This document shows positions 12,229 to 23,377 of a stretch of DNA of 64,000 bases, in pieces. Source of the stretch: Gnetum montanum (taxonomy: Eukaryota > Streptophyta > Gnetopsida > Gnetales > Gnetaceae); NCBI GenBank assembly GCA_015680685.1, contig MNCI01025282.1, positions 45,136 to 109,135 of the forward strand, written 5' to 3'. The stretch's first letter is position 1. Each line of letters starts with the position of its first letter. The notes below the pieces were generated by a model. That model was not told the DNA's origin and ran no database searches. It saw nothing but the letters and a program-made list of their open reading frames with translations. The position numbers and the translations under genes were made by a program.

Positions 12229-12480
12229 TTACAAATGATAAATGTCAATTTCCAAGCATGCTATGTAACAAGATGCTAAAAAATCACAAGAAAATGAGTC
12301 TTCATTTCCATAAATAGGACATTGAGGAGAAACGATTTCCATATGTTGAAGACAAGTGGTGATACAAAGACCATGATGAATATCATACCATAAAAAATAC
12401 AAATTTTTGGAAATGTAAAAACTCTCCAAGTACCTTCCAATTTTTCTATGCAAAAGTGCAATGATAATTGCATTTTCCAA
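12229..12480 (-). pseudogene. LINE zf-RVT domain
   Basis: An 83-codon minus-strand frame reads LYFLWYDIHHGLCITTCL, then PQCPIYGNEDSFSCDFLASC. This matches the zinc-binding domain at the C-terminus of plant LINE RT proteins (W-K, L-T-x-x-x-L, C-P-x-C-x-x-x-x-E-x-x-x-H-x-F-x-x-C). The second Cys is Tyr here and the His is not evident, so it is degenerate. Confidence 0.65.
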
Positions 12481-12639
12481 GCCCCATTGAATCTATTGAA
12501 AAAAAATTATTCTTGATAATAATCAAATATGAAAATTTAGAATTAAAAGGATAAACAGATATGTCATCCTTTCAAAAAATGTCTAGAAAATCTTGATGCA
12601 AATTATTGTACATTTTAAATAAATTCTCAAGATCGTAAA

Positions 12640-13860
12640 TTAATTTTTCAATGAAATTTTTCTCTTTATATTCAATTTATCGAGGGTAAAAGCCTCCTTC
12701 CATGTAATCGATTTATTATGCATACATAGATAGGAAACTACAATAATACCAAATTTGTTCCAAGTGCTACATGATCTAGGTGAATTAGTAGCCCAAGCTT
12801 CTTCATTAAAAGAAATCCACGATGAGATTATTTGCTTAAGCATATCTTTTGAAACTATAATATGGTTGTAATTCCAATATTTAGTAAGCTTTCACCATGT
12901 CTTCCAAATTTGTTTAAGAACTAGAGAATTAGGAATAATTATGGCCTCAAGAAAACAAAGATAGTGACGAAACTTATTAGAGGACCAACTATTATCACTT
13001 TTAGGTTTTCCTTGCATAAGTTTGTTTCTTAAAAGGAGTATCCAAACATCATCTCATTTAATGCACTTTGCAATCCATTTTGGTGAGAAAAAAATACCCT
13101 TGTTATAACAGTAAATGAGGCCAAGTTCTCCATCTTTCTTATTACAAATGCAAATATCCCGATCAATTTTAAAAAAGCTTTTTAAATGCTTTTTATTAAA
13201 ATAAAGAAACCAACAGATGATACAATCAATTCTATCATAAGAATATTTTAAAGAAGCCCAATTGGATTAATAAACATGTGTAAATTGAAGCATCTGCTTA
13301 ATAACTAAAACTTTGCTAGTAAAGGTGGACTTTTTCTATTTCCATTTATGAAGCTTTTTTTAATTTCATCAACCACATAATTCCACAACATAATTAGATT
13401 ATGATTTAAAGAAAAATGTATTCTTAATATTTTGAAGACAAACTCTTTTTTCAAGATTTTCCAAGGCTTGAGAAAACCTAGTCAACAATATTATCGTTAC
13501 AATAAATAGTAGATTTCTGCCAATTGATTTGAGAGCTAGATAACATGTAGTATTCCTCCTCTCTAGCTAAGAAAGTATTGATATATTGCAAAGAATTGTT
13601 AATCATTAAAAAAGAATCATAAGCAAATTATATGTTAAGAAAGTGTTGATATATTGCAAAGAATTGATCATCGATTGAAATTCTTGTAATGATATTCCTT
13701 TGCATATAAAAATGTAAATCATATTACAAAGATTCTTTAGCAATAATAAAAATATAGAAAAACCAAGAGAATAACCTTAATGAACTAACTACTAAAGAGA
13801 AAATAAGAAATTCAATCCAAAATTTTTAACAACTCGAGCATTAGCATCATTGAGCAAGGT
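12640..13860 (-). pseudogene. LINE post-RT region
   Basis: Fragmented minus-strand reading. KKDGELGLIY and FSPKWIAKCIK (about 13150-13050) match the conserved K-x-G-G-L-G-L ... A-K-W-I block that follows plant LINE RTs, and LRNKLMQG matches the next block. Further on the frame is open for 67 codons (12843-12640) before zf-RVT. Many stops. Confidence 0.55.
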
Positions 13861-14900
13861 CTAAATAAAGTGAATAAAACAATTACTAAATACTAATTTA
13901 TAGAAACAAGCTAGAATGAAATTCAATTTAATCTTGTCATAAGCTTTAACATAATCTACCTTAATAAAAACAATGTCTTGGTTAGCTTCAAAAACCCACT
14001 GCATTGCCTTCCAAGTTATAATAATATTATTTAAGATATGTTTACCTTTCATAAAACCTGTTATAGATGATATCTTCTATAACATTCTAAATCTAGCAAG
14101 TCATACATTTTTGTTAAAACTTTATAAGTGTTGTTAAGAAGATTAATATGTTTTCAATTACTAATATGTTGAAGATCACCATTCATAATAAAAAGACAAA
14201 CTATACTTTTATTGATATTTTTACTAAGAGAAACTTTTTAAATAGCTTCTTGGAAAACATGAAAGAGATCATCTCCAACAATGTTCTAATACTTATTAAA
14301 AAGTTCAACTGAAAACTATCAAATCCAAAGCTTTATCATCCACTAAATTAAAAGTTTCTACTTTGATTTCTTCCACTATAATTTTTACTTCAAGAATACT
14401 TCAATGTACTTTTTCTATAAGATTAGGAATATGCATACTAGAGGCCTTGAACATTTTCTTCTTAAAAGCTTTAAATGAAAAAATAGAAGAAAAATGATTT
14501 ACTAAAAAAACTATTAATAGACTCAAGATTTGTAGTAATGGAATCATTTATATAAAGTGATTCCAGTTTAGATACTTAACCCTTTTCATTAAGAAATTTA
14601 AAAAACTCCTTACAAGGTTCATCCTGAATTTTTAGCTAAGACATGTGACTTTTAGTAAGAACACTTTTAACTTAAAAAGTTTTCTAACATTGTTTAGTAT
14701 AAGGAGCTTTAGTTGATGATTTTTGAGTTTCAAATGCAAAAGAATTATGATTTAAAAGAATTTGCATTTTCTTAATAGATTATGTAAGCTCTTCTTCAAC
14801 TTGACATTATTGCTTAGTAAATTGCTTTCCAAACCATCTAGCATAATTTCTGACTCTAGAAGTAGTTCACTACCACAAATCAATTTAATCAATATTACTA
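13861..14900 (-). pseudogene. LINE reverse transcriptase palm
   Basis: 13861-14052 on the minus strand reads KGKHILNNIIITWKAMQW and then QDIVFIKVDYVKAYDKI, a clear match to RT block A of plant LINEs (GRxILDNV ... FIKLDFxKAYD), with the block A Asp kept. The following ILACFYKLVF fits the next helix. Upstream (to about 14900) frame fragments fit the fingers but are broken by stops. Confidence 0.7.
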
Positions 14901-14999
14901 GTATGTTTTTTTTTAACATTCCACAAAGGCATTAAAATATTTATCCCATCGAGTCTTGTAAACATATTAGCATTCATATGAAAAAGCTTGCTCTTTTAA

Positions 15000-15540
15000 A
15001 AGAAAGAAAAATTAATCTTGAAGAAAAAAATACGGATGCCAAAATGATCTAACAATGTAGCATTATATGCACTTCTAATTTATTTGTACGCTTTCAAAAA
15101 AGAAATATTAAAGATGTAAAATATATCATGCCAACAATAAATTTTATTATTTCATCACTAATAATTACACCAAGTTTAATTCTTTTCATTTAAATGATAT
15201 GGAAAGAAAGATCTAACATCAAAAAGAAAATATTTTCCTTTAAAATTATATACAAGTCTTCTTTTTCTTGAGAAGGCACAGTAGGCATAAGACCATCAAT
15301 TTTATCTAAATGATTTTCAACCATACTGAAATCACCTTCAATAACCTAAGGAACTTTAGGTAGACATAGAAGATATTTCCAAACCTCTTATTGATCTTTC
15401 AAATGATTAGAAAATAAATATTGAAAATAAGAAATCCTAGCACCTCATTAAATCAAAAAGTGTCAAAATTAGGAAAACATGTTTCAACAAGTATTAATAA
15501 CTTCAAGTTATGAGAGCTCATTCCTAACAAACCTATACTA
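15000..15540 (-). pseudogene. LINE AP-type endonuclease remnant
   Basis: Around 15270-15400 the minus strand reads VIEGDFSMVENHLDKIDG, matching the plant LINE endonuclease block W-I-x-x-G-D-F-N-M-V-E...D-K-x-G-G. The rest is broken. It would nick the genomic target; inactive here. Confidence 0.55.
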
Positions 15541-15595
15541 TAATATCAACATATTTCATACTATAATCTCTGTTATAATTGTAAGAATTGATTTT

Positions 15596-16810
15596 TGTTG
15601 GCAACTATTTGGGACGTGACCACTAGAGAGTGCCTCAAACAAGATTTAGGTGCTCACTAGTCTTTAGCAACACCAATTCCCATATACCTACAAATAGACT
15701 CAGTAGTTAAACGTGTGTATGTGTTTGCTATTGTGAATGTTGAAATAGTTGGGTTGCGTATAAAACTGGAATCGGCTATCATGAAAGAGATTCAGCCAAT
15801 TTGTAAAATATTGTGAGTTGTTGGAGATTTCTACTTTGTTCAATTACTTAGTCTATATGATCCTTATAATACCTACTTGTAACAAATAAAATTTTGCAAA
15901 AACCATTTAAGTACAACTCTACCAATCTACTCCTAATTTCCTCCAAAGAGAGAAAGTTCCACAAGAAAACTAGAAATAAAGCAAGATTCAATGGAAAGAG
16001 AAAGAAAAGAAAGTGGATTTGTGTAAAAATCTCAAATATTTAAGCAAGGTAAATTAATATGAGGAAACACTTCACACAATAAAGTTATCCCTAATTCAAT
16101 ATCTATGAATTGTTCAAATTTTTCTAAGCTCAAACAAGTAATTCCTTAAAGAGAATCCTACTATACTACCAAAAATTGCAAACAAAGACCACAATAACCT
16201 TTCTCTGTTTCTCTCTATTTTGATTATACAAGAGTGAGCAAGTTTAGGAGGTACATTGTTCATTAGGTAAGAAGTTGCTGACTCATGGAATTATGAGCAA
16301 ATATGATGCCTTATTCTGCAATCTCTAGGTAATTCCACAACCATGTCATGTTCTACACACATCCTTAAATTGCAACATTCCAAGAACCCAAATTTTTGTA
16401 GGTATTTCCTTGAATTTATTGGTGGCCTCATCGGTTTCATTAGTTTGTCCATCATGATCCAAAACTCTGCATCTGATTTTGATATATCTTTGCTTGCAGA
16501 ATGAGCATCTAACGTGCATCACATAACTTAATCAATTGTTTAAAACTGATTTTTACTTACATTGGGATCTCTAAAGTGTAAGGTTTATACACTTTAATAG
16601 ATTTGATTTTGATCACCATTATGTGTATTCCAATGACATCAACCTTGCTTTTTAAACTTTTAGGCTTTTGCATTAATTTTTCCTCACCACCTTTCATATA
16701 TACTTAATTATTATGCTCTTTTTCATTGCCCTAATCCTGATTTTCCAACTATCAAAAATAAATTGGGGAAATAAAAATCTGCTTCATGAAATGGTTTAAA
16801 GATGTCAACA
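15596..16810 (-). repeat. Element D 3' LTR (outer half uncertain)
   Basis: 15596-16165 matches 32504-33078. A plausible full LTR runs to 16810: on the minus strand it would start TGTTGACATC and end CCAACA, with an A/G tract just upstream. But 16165-16810 does not match the right LTR, so the U3 half is either a different sequence or not LTR. Confidence 0.55.
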
Positions 16811-16828
16811 TTTTTCCCCACCTTTTAC
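16811..16828 (-). promoter_or_regulatory. Possible polypurine tract of element D
   Basis: The minus strand reads AAAAGGTGGGGAAAAA directly before TGTTGACATC, the expected form of a plus-strand priming site next to a 3' LTR. Confidence 0.5.
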
Positions 16829-16986
16829 ACATTAGTTGAGAAAATAATTTTATTAGAAATATCCTTTACACACAAAAAATGGAAATCTTTTTTAAGGAAA
16901 ACTTCCATCAAACTTAAGGTTTGATGCAATAAAAACCTCTCTCCTAATAAAACTTAAGGAACTATACAAACAAAGCTTTATACAAA

Positions 16987-17460
16987 CTATTCAATGGATG
17001 GAAAGTGCATAGTCAAAATAGCTTTCTTGGGAATCCTCTTATCTTGAATCCTTCCATACACTATTTCAGTTGTAACTAATGCATTGTCTTCATCCTTGAT
17101 TTCTTCAATTGTTCTTATTTCCTTTACATCCACCTCTTTTTCTGATTCTTGTGGCCTATTCCAATTAGATACTTCTATATCTTGAGATACAAATGCCTCT
17201 CCACAAGAATCATCTTGGTTAGAATTTTCTTGATTTTCTACTTGATTGTCACATTCATGAAATCTACCACAAACATTGGCTTCTATAGAAAGTTCACTAG
17301 TAAGAAACATGAACTCATCATAAAGCCAAAGTAGGAATGAACTTTCTCTTGATTCTCCATGGGCTTTTTCTTTGCAATAAGCTCTTAGAACATGTTCTGG
17401 GAAGAATCCCATTACATATGGGATAAATGGTCTTCCCATTGCTCTCTCACCAAGAACCAT
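16987..17460 (-). CDS. Unidentified ORF downstream of element D integrase
   Basis: 157 codons open on the minus strand from ATG (17460) to 16987, in the sense of element D and between its integrase and 3' LTR. This is one of the longest uninterrupted frames of the element. The N-terminal half (MVLGERAMGRPFIPYVMGFF; later FLLWLYDEFMFLTSELS) has aromatic, mildly hydrophobic helices but no clear membrane span. The second half is acidic (ENSNQDDSCGEAF; EKEVDVKEIRTIEEIKDED) and ends KKAILTMHFPSIE. Partly open reading upstream to about 17640 suggests the true start may be further up. I do not recognise it. It could be an extra ORF of the element, a captured host fragment, or a chance frame. Confidence 0.4.
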   Translation of the reverse strand: MVLGERAMGRPFIPYVMGFFPEHVLRAYCKEKAHGESRESSFLLWLYDEFMFLTSELSIEANVCGRFHECDNQVENQENSNQDDSCGEAFVSQDIEVSNWNRPQESEKEVDVKEIRTIEEIKDEDNALVTTEIVYGRIQDKRIPKKAILTMHFPSIE

Positions 17461-18159
17461 CCTTTCTCAAAGCTACACTCTTTGCTAGATTTCTTTATTC
17501 ACACTTTGAACTGGAAAATGATGTAATCTTAAGCAATCCATATCTCTTCTCATAGTAGTAAAGAAATTTGAAATTCCCACCAAATCTTGCTAACCAACCT
17601 TGCCACCTTTGTTCATCTTAATTGTTTTCTAATCATTATACGTATGCCTACTTGAATTTTACAATTCGGTTTTTGGAATTACTTCCCACTAAATAACTAA
17701 TTAACCACCACTCCCACTTAACTAATCTCAAGTAATGATTACTTAGGATAATATAAATTCAGTAATTCAACTAATATTTTTAATTAAATATCTTTAAACT
17801 CATACTTAACATGAACATATGTTAGTTTTATTTTAAAATACTAAATAGACTTACTTAACCATACGAATAAAACATATATGTCATGGTTAAACATGACATT
17901 AATCTAATACATGTTACTACCAAGTGCATACATAATAATTCCTATATACAAAATTTTATTAGTTATTACTATATATATATTCAACAATATTATAATTGCA
18001 TACTTATATATATTCTTATACTATGTACATATATTAATTTGTATAGAGATATTTAAGTCATGGGTAGCTATCCAAAATAATGTTTTATATGTAAAACATT
18101 ATATGGAAACTGCAATTCTATACCAATCCATGTTGGTGTAAACTTATTCAATTTCTTCA
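17461..18159. other. AT-rich stretch between integrase and the unknown ORF of element D
   Basis: 17640-18140 is very AT-rich with many TATATA runs and no recognised protein. The C-terminal end of integrase should lie here but cannot be read. Confidence 0.5.
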
Positions 18160-19420
18160 TATTCCATTACAAGACAAGGTCTCCTATTTGGAAAGTTCTT
18201 TTCAAAGCCTTTTTGTCAAACTTGAGATGTACTTTTTAACAAATTATTCTTTGCTCTATCTATCTGATTTTCTCTCTTGATGAGCAAGGTCATAAAACTT
18301 CTATCTTAATCAGTTTTTTCACTATACCTTGTATAGTATCTGAAGCTAAACTTATAATCTTGTTTGTGAGTCTCCGTTGCAAACCATAGACTACATTATA
18401 AGGTGATGTTCCAATAGCCTTCTTAAACCTAATATGATCCATCCATACTGCAAAATGTAGATAATCAATCCAATTTCCTGAATTTCCATCCATCGATTTC
18501 TTAATGTAGGAAATAGGCTTTTTATTTGTAAATTTAGCTAAGCCATTTCCTTGAGGATAATAATTGGAAGAAGAAAATATGAAAATGGATTTTTCTGATG
18601 CCCATGTTATGAATTCATTAGACTAAAAAGTGGATCCATTATCAGATACTAATACTTCGGGTAGACCAAAACAACTTAAGATTTGATATTTCAAAAACTT
18701 GATTAAATCTGATGCTGAACTTCGTCTTAGAGCTTTGGCTTTAGACCATTTAGTGAAGTAATTAGTAGCTATGAGATTAAACTTATGCCTAGCTCTCGAA
18801 GGAGTAATTGTACCAATGAAATCTAAACCTAATTGCTCAAATGGTCTTTCCACAATTATTGGTTTTAAGGGAGCTCTAACCTTTTTGATTTTTGGTCCAT
18901 GGATTTGACATTTATAACATCTTTGAATTTTCAAAGTAATATCTTGAAACATACTAGGCCAATAATATTTGTATCAAAGTATATGTTGCATAGTTGATTT
19001 AGGGGATTCATAAAATAAATTAGAATGATTGTGGAATCGTTCTAAGATGGGACCAATTTGATCATTATGAACACATTCCAACAAAACCCCTCTAAAATCT
19101 TTTTTGTATAATACATCATCTCTAACCACAAATTTATATGCTTTCTTGAAGAAAGCTCTTTTTTGACTTGTAGTTAAATTATTTGGGATTTTCCTTGTAT
19201 TAAAGAACTTTAAAATTTCATCATACCAATTTTCTTCACGAGTATCAAGTGCACATACTTCATTTTCTCTAGCCATTAACTTGGCTAATCCCATTCCCTT
19301 AACCATTTTGCATATTTCCAATGAAACTTTGAAACCTTGAAGCTTTATAAGCCACTTTCCTCCTTTCAATCCAATTTCATTTTGTGCTAAGAATTGTTTA
19401 ACTGCAAGTTCAATTAGCAT
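18160..19420 (-). pseudogene. Element D integrase
   Basis: Minus strand. 19420-18974 holds the end of the RNase H tail (KGGKWLIKLQGF; VKGMGLAKLMAREN) and then the zinc-binding region of integrase (YKKDFRGVLLECVH; ILERFHNHS). 18952-18623 holds CYKCQIHGPK and the catalytic core with PFEQLGLDFIGTI (first Asp), NYFTKWSKAKAL and VLVSDNGSTF (second Asp). 18493-18290 reads WIDYLHFAVWMDHIRFKKAI and TSPYNVVYGLQRRL, then KFDKKALKRTFQIGDLVL. It would insert the cDNA. At least three stops; the catalytic Glu is not seen, so inactive. Confidence 0.8.
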
Positions 19421-19486
19421 AATATGAACTACTAAACTTTCTAGATAATATTTAAAATGCTAAAGTTCTTTAATGACTATGAATGC

Positions 19487-19700
19487 TTATTTTTTCAAGT
19501 ATGTATAATTTATTTCAGAACCTTTCAATTGATACCCAAAAAATCCAATTGGTTCATCTTGACCTTCATTCTTTTGAGTTAAGATGGCAATAATGGAATC
19601 ATTGGAAGCAAAAGCATATAACCACAAATCTTCCTTTAATTTAGGTTGTATCAAATATGAAGCCTCTTGAATGGCCATTTTAATTTCCGCTAAAGCTTTC
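19487..19700 (-). pseudogene. Element D RNase H (Ty3 type)
   Basis: Minus-strand frame: QPKLKEDLWLYAFASNDSII, then AILTQKNEGQDEPIGFFGYQ and EINYTYLKK. This is the Ty3-type RNase H after RT. The first catalytic Asp, normally in a DAS motif, is not there (FASNDS instead). A stop follows YLKK, then the frame resumes (AFIVIKEL). Confidence 0.7.
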
Positions 19701-19949
19701 TCTAATGCTAGTGTTTTCTCTACTTAGATGTCTTTCTTTAGCATATGTATCAAAGGTTTAGTAATTTTGATGAATCCAAGGATAACTTTTTTAATGAAAG
19801 TTATCTTTCCAAAGAAAGATCTAAGAGATTTTTTACTTGTAGGATGCTCAATATTTTGTACTGCTTGGACTCGAGAATTATCTAAGCAATTCCTTCTTGA
19901 TAGATCACATGGCCTAGTAAACTTCCAAATTTAACTCCAAAGATACAAT

Positions 19950-20500
19950 TTTTAGAGTTTAATGAAATACCATAAAAATTTGTTGAATATGATCAATATG
20001 ATCTTGCTTTCTTTTTGAGAATATGATAATATGATCCAAATAAACCATAACAAATTTACCTATTAAACCCTTAAAGGCTAAATCCATTGCTCTTTGAAAA
20101 GTAGCTCTAGCATTTGACAATCCAAATGGCATTCTTTGGTAAGAAAAAGTTTTCCATTTAGTGATAAATGTTGTCTTATATCTATCATTTTTATCTACCA
20201 TGATCTGATTATAGCCTAAAAACCATCTAAGAAAGAATGTACTTGACAACCTGATACTTTGATCAACATCTCATCAAGTCTAGAAAGTGGATACTTATCC
20301 TTCTCTGAAGCTTCATTCAAATTCTTTAAGTCTACACAAAGCCTAATGTTACCATTTTTCTTTTTTACCAGAACAAGTTTAGCAAGCCATGTTGAATATC
20401 AGATTGGATATATGATTCAGGCTTGTAACAACTTCTTGATCTCAACTTCCATAGCTGGTTAAAATGATGGATTAAATTTTCTTTGTTTTTGCTTAATGGT
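19950..20500 (-). pseudogene. Element D reverse transcriptase
   Basis: Minus strand. About 20460-20260: WLAKLVLVKKKNGNIRLCVD, then LKNLNEASEKDKYPL and RLDEMLIKVSG. 20249-19959: FLGYNQIMVDKNDRYKTTF, KTFSYQRMPFGLSNARATFQ, and VMVYLDHIIIFSKRKQDH. These are RT blocks 2 to 5 of a Ty3/gypsy element. The block 5 motif should be YLDD but reads YLDH, so the enzyme is dead. The RT continues toward 19700 with frameshifts. Confidence 0.85.
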
Positions 20501-20983
20501 TTTACAACCTTCTATTAACGAAATTTTATGTATCATCATGTTTGTTCTAAAAGCTTCAAGATCATCATAAGACCAAGCAGAATTCTCCAAATTATTTTTT
20601 AGAAGTAATAACAAGTTTTGCTTGAAAACTGAATTCTTTTCCTTTGTGATATTTAACATCTTTGGCATCTCATTAGATCCAAGATTTACTTCCTCAAAAG
20701 CTTGATCATTGGGATTTTGTATATCCTTTCCGGTAAACAAAGTTTTCACAAACTCATATCCATAATCAATTATCCTTTTAGGAATGAAACTTATCTTAGA
20801 TTTTGACATTATCTTAGGTATGACTTGATCTACAAATTCTTGTATGTTTCTCATGAATTTAAGTACTTGATCATCATCTTCAAATACTTGCAAATGTTTT
20901 ATGTTATCTGGTACTAATAGTTGATGTTCTTCTTTAATCATTACACACCCATATCTTTCTATCTTTCGCATGTCTAATGTCAA
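20459..20983 (-). pseudogene. Element D linker between extra RNase H and RT
   Basis: 174 codons open on the minus strand. It starts at the end of the extra RNase H (LTLDMRKIERYGCVMIKEEH), then VPDNIKHLQVFEDDDQVLKF, a basic FIPKRIIDYGYEF region, and LENSAWSYDDLEAFRTNMMI, the segment that leads into RT of Ty3/gypsy elements (F-A-W-S-Y-x-D-L). From memory, plant elements with RNase H in front of RT share the VPDN...VFEDD motif. Confidence 0.75.
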
Positions 20984-20984
20984 A

Positions 20985-21349
20985 GCTAGTTTTGCTAAGT
21001 CATTTGCTATATAATTACCTTCTCTACCTATATGTTCTATCTAGTAGTGTTGAAACTCTTCTAACATTTTGTAGAAAAGTTGTTTATAAGGTCATAAAAA
21101 TGAGTTTTTCACTATGCAATTACCTTTAACTTGTTCACAAACTAATTTTGAATCTCCTTTTATAATGATTACCTTGATTTCTTTGTCCAAAGTTGTTCTA
21201 ATACCAATACACAAAGCTTCATATTTAGCGTTGTTGTTAGTACAAGGAAAAGAAAGATGAATCACCTTTAGAATTTCTGGTAAATCATTTCTTACTATAA
21301 CTATCCCAGCTCTTGCACCTTTAGAATTACATGAGCCATCAAAATACAA
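20985..21349 (-). pseudogene. Element D extra (archaeal-type) RNase H upstream of RT
   Basis: Minus strand 21349-21092 reads MYFDGSCNSKGARAGIVIV (Asp 1), NNNAKYEALCIGIRT (Glu) and IIIKGDSKLVCEQVKG (Asp 2). After one stop the frame continues to HIGREGNYIANDLAKLAL (last Asp). All four catalytic positions of an archaeal/plant-type RNase H (RVT_3) are readable. It lies between protease and RT, not between RNase H and integrase as in the Tat-like element at the right end of this window. Confidence 0.85.
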
Positions 21350-21400
21350 TTCCTATTTATTCTCATCTTTGGATTCTTCTTTTTCAGAACTATAAGTTTC

Positions 21401-21931
21401 TTAGAGTGTACAAATTTTGGTTTCGAAAGCCCTTTTTTCAATAATTTTACCTTTCCCATTTGAAGTAATATTATCAATCATCAAAGGTTCACTATATACA
21501 TATATTTGGTTTGGTTCTCCTTTCCAAGGTAACCACGTGTGCAAATAATTTGTTGATATGTAACTTAAGAAATTCCTACTCCCACTTCTACTCAATAAGA
21601 GACTATGTAAGTCTAGTATATCTACCACTTGAATAGTTACTCTACTTTGGACATGGGGTTTAGAAGCGATTTCTAATAGAACATTTGGTAATTGACCCAC
21701 AATCTTCACTCTACTCTTGTCCACGTGAACAATCTTTTTATTTCATTTTTCAAGAATCAAACCAAGTTTCTTGCATATAGAAAATGACATTATAGTAGAT
21801 GTGGCTCCAAAATCAACCAAACAATTGTGCAAATATTTATCCTTTAACTTCATTGTCAAAAGAAAAGGAGGAGCTCCTTTATCAGAAATACAATCATAAC
21901 TAGCCTTTGATTTTTCATCATTATTAGACAC
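21401..21931 (-). pseudogene. Element D aspartic protease region
   Basis: Minus strand 21931-21743 reads ISDKGAPPFLLTMKLKDKYL, then LVDFGATSTIMSFSICKKLG, a retropepsin-like active-site region with DFGA where D-S/T-G-A is expected. 21724-21401 continues with VKIVGQLPNVLLEI and IQVVDILDLHSLLLSRSG. It would process the polyprotein. The altered triad and a stop near 21740 make it inactive. Confidence 0.65.
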
Positions 21932-21950
21932 ATAACCTAACTTTGATTCT

Positions 21951-22361
21951 CTAACCCTCCTTTTTTCCTTTAATAAACTCCAAAGTCTTTCTATGTTGAT
22001 CTTTTATTTGTAGTAATTGATATATGCTAATATTGGCCTTAACATGTTTAAGATATTTAATCAAATCATATGCTCCATCTCCAATAAAGCTTAGTTTCTT
22101 TATCCATTTATTGAAAGACTGATTTGGAGTACCTTGTTCTACTTTATCCTCTTTATTCTTATTTTTCTCTTTTCTACTTAGCTCAAAAGCCTTTCTCTTA
22201 GTAGATGGATTAGCAATGACATTTGGAGGTCTAGAAGTAGTTAGTCTTTCTTTTGATCTTAGATTATATTCATTTTCCTCATTGTTATTACACTCCTTAG
22301 ACCTCATCTAAGGATACATCTTCTTTAGAACTTGATAGAGAAGAAGTGTCACAAGACCCAG
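21951..22361 (-). pseudogene. Element D gag, 3' part beyond the element B insertion
   Basis: 118-codon minus-strand frame (22307-21951) rich in N, K, E (NNEENEYNLRSKERLTTSRP; AFELSRKEKNKNKEDKVEQG), ending ahead of protease. The frame adjacent to 22361 (SCDTSSLSSSSKEDVSLDEV) links to the serine-rich end of the gag frame at 31223, with a small frameshift near 22310. Confidence 0.65.
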
Positions 22362-23242
22362 TGATGAATTGTGATTTATCGGGTTGCGATATTGGACCCG
22401 CGATATCATGTATGCGATATTGCATCTAGCAGCGATATCACATATGCGATATCATGGTTCCTATGTGAGCCTATAAATACACATGAAAGAACATGGGAAA
22501 GGAGTCTTTGGTCAGTTTTTAGAGAGTCAATTTAGTGTAGGATCTTTTTATGAATTTTCTTCCTCTCAACCCTCTCTCCTAGTGCATGCCCGCAGTGTGA
22601 TGATTGTAATTGTATGACATCCTTTATTCGAGTGTGACGTACTTGGACATGCACAAGACCAACAATAAAGATCAAGATTACTTCATCATTGCAGCATCCA
22701 CTTAGTTTAATTATTTAATTGTTATTTTTATTTATTGCTTTCATAGTTAATATCTCTCTACCCTCATCTCCTAGTAAACGCGGAATGAGTATGACTTAAT
22801 CACGAGCATTTAAGTGTGACTACTTAGTAACCCAGTAGCGTACCTAGGATCTACACTTGATAATCTCAGTGGTAGTCCTGCATGAGGTCCAAGATGTGTA
22901 TGGATGATTAAAGAACGAATGCTTATCGCACTTAGGCTAGCTTAGATTCTCTCTCCTTATTTCCTCTTAGTATAACTCTCTCTCCCTTTCCTCCTACCTT
23001 AGCTAAGATTATTTTCCATCACTTCGAGGAGTAACATTAGTGTAGGACCACATCATACACCTCACTCTAGACTAAACCATACATGACAAAGCAAATACTA
23101 GTCCATATGGGAAGACAGCGAATTGTGATCAATGAGTAACCATCTAGATGCCACAACTAGCCCGTTTGCGGAGTTCGACCGGATCGTGCGTGAAATGCTC
23201 GTATTTGTATGGTTGAGTGTAGAGGTACCTCATCACTCATCA
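22362..23242 (+). repeat. Element B 5' LTR
   Basis: 881 bp, from TGATGAATTG to CACTCATCA, homologous to 30353-31222. U3 carries four GATATC/GATATT repeats at 22385-22455, then TATAAATA at 22472-22479. Confidence 0.92.
22385..22479 (+). promoter_or_regulatory. U3 palindrome cluster and TATA box of element B 5' LTR
   Basis: Copies of GCGATATC/GCGATATT (half-decayed GCGATATCGC palindromes) at 22385-22455 are followed 17 bp later by TATAAATA (22472-22479). Confidence 0.6.
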
Positions 23243-23243
23243 T

Positions 23244-23261
23244 TGGCACCATTGCTAAGGA
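23244..23261 (+). promoter_or_regulatory. Primer binding site of element B (tRNA-Asp type)
   Basis: TGGCACCATTGCTAAGGA starts one base after the 5' LTR. It differs from the tRNA-Asp complement mostly by G to A or C to T changes. Confidence 0.65.
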
Positions 23262-23377
23262 TAGTGCTAGTTATTTAGATTAGTTGCATCATGCAAGATC
23301 ATTGTAACAAAGTATTCACGATACATCTTTTAGAAAAAAAATTAATTTCAATTAAGTCACACACAAATTCACACACC

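Larger units (their letters stand above)
12229..15540 (-). mobile_element. LINE remnant (endonuclease, RT, zf-RVT)
   Basis: Minus-strand LINE whose parts are in the normal order, read from high to low coordinates: endonuclease (about 15540-15000), RT (about 14900-13860), post-RT region (13860-12640) and zf-RVT (12480-12229). Every part has stops and frameshifts and the whole is very AT-rich. The upstream end stops at the left LTR of element D (15596), so D may have inserted next to or in it. No poly(A) tail or target duplication was identified. Confidence 0.75.

Noticed and set aside
17911-18141. 76-codon hydrophobic plus-strand frame
   Set aside because: Very AT-rich antisense of the integrase end; Ile/Tyr content follows from TATATA runs.
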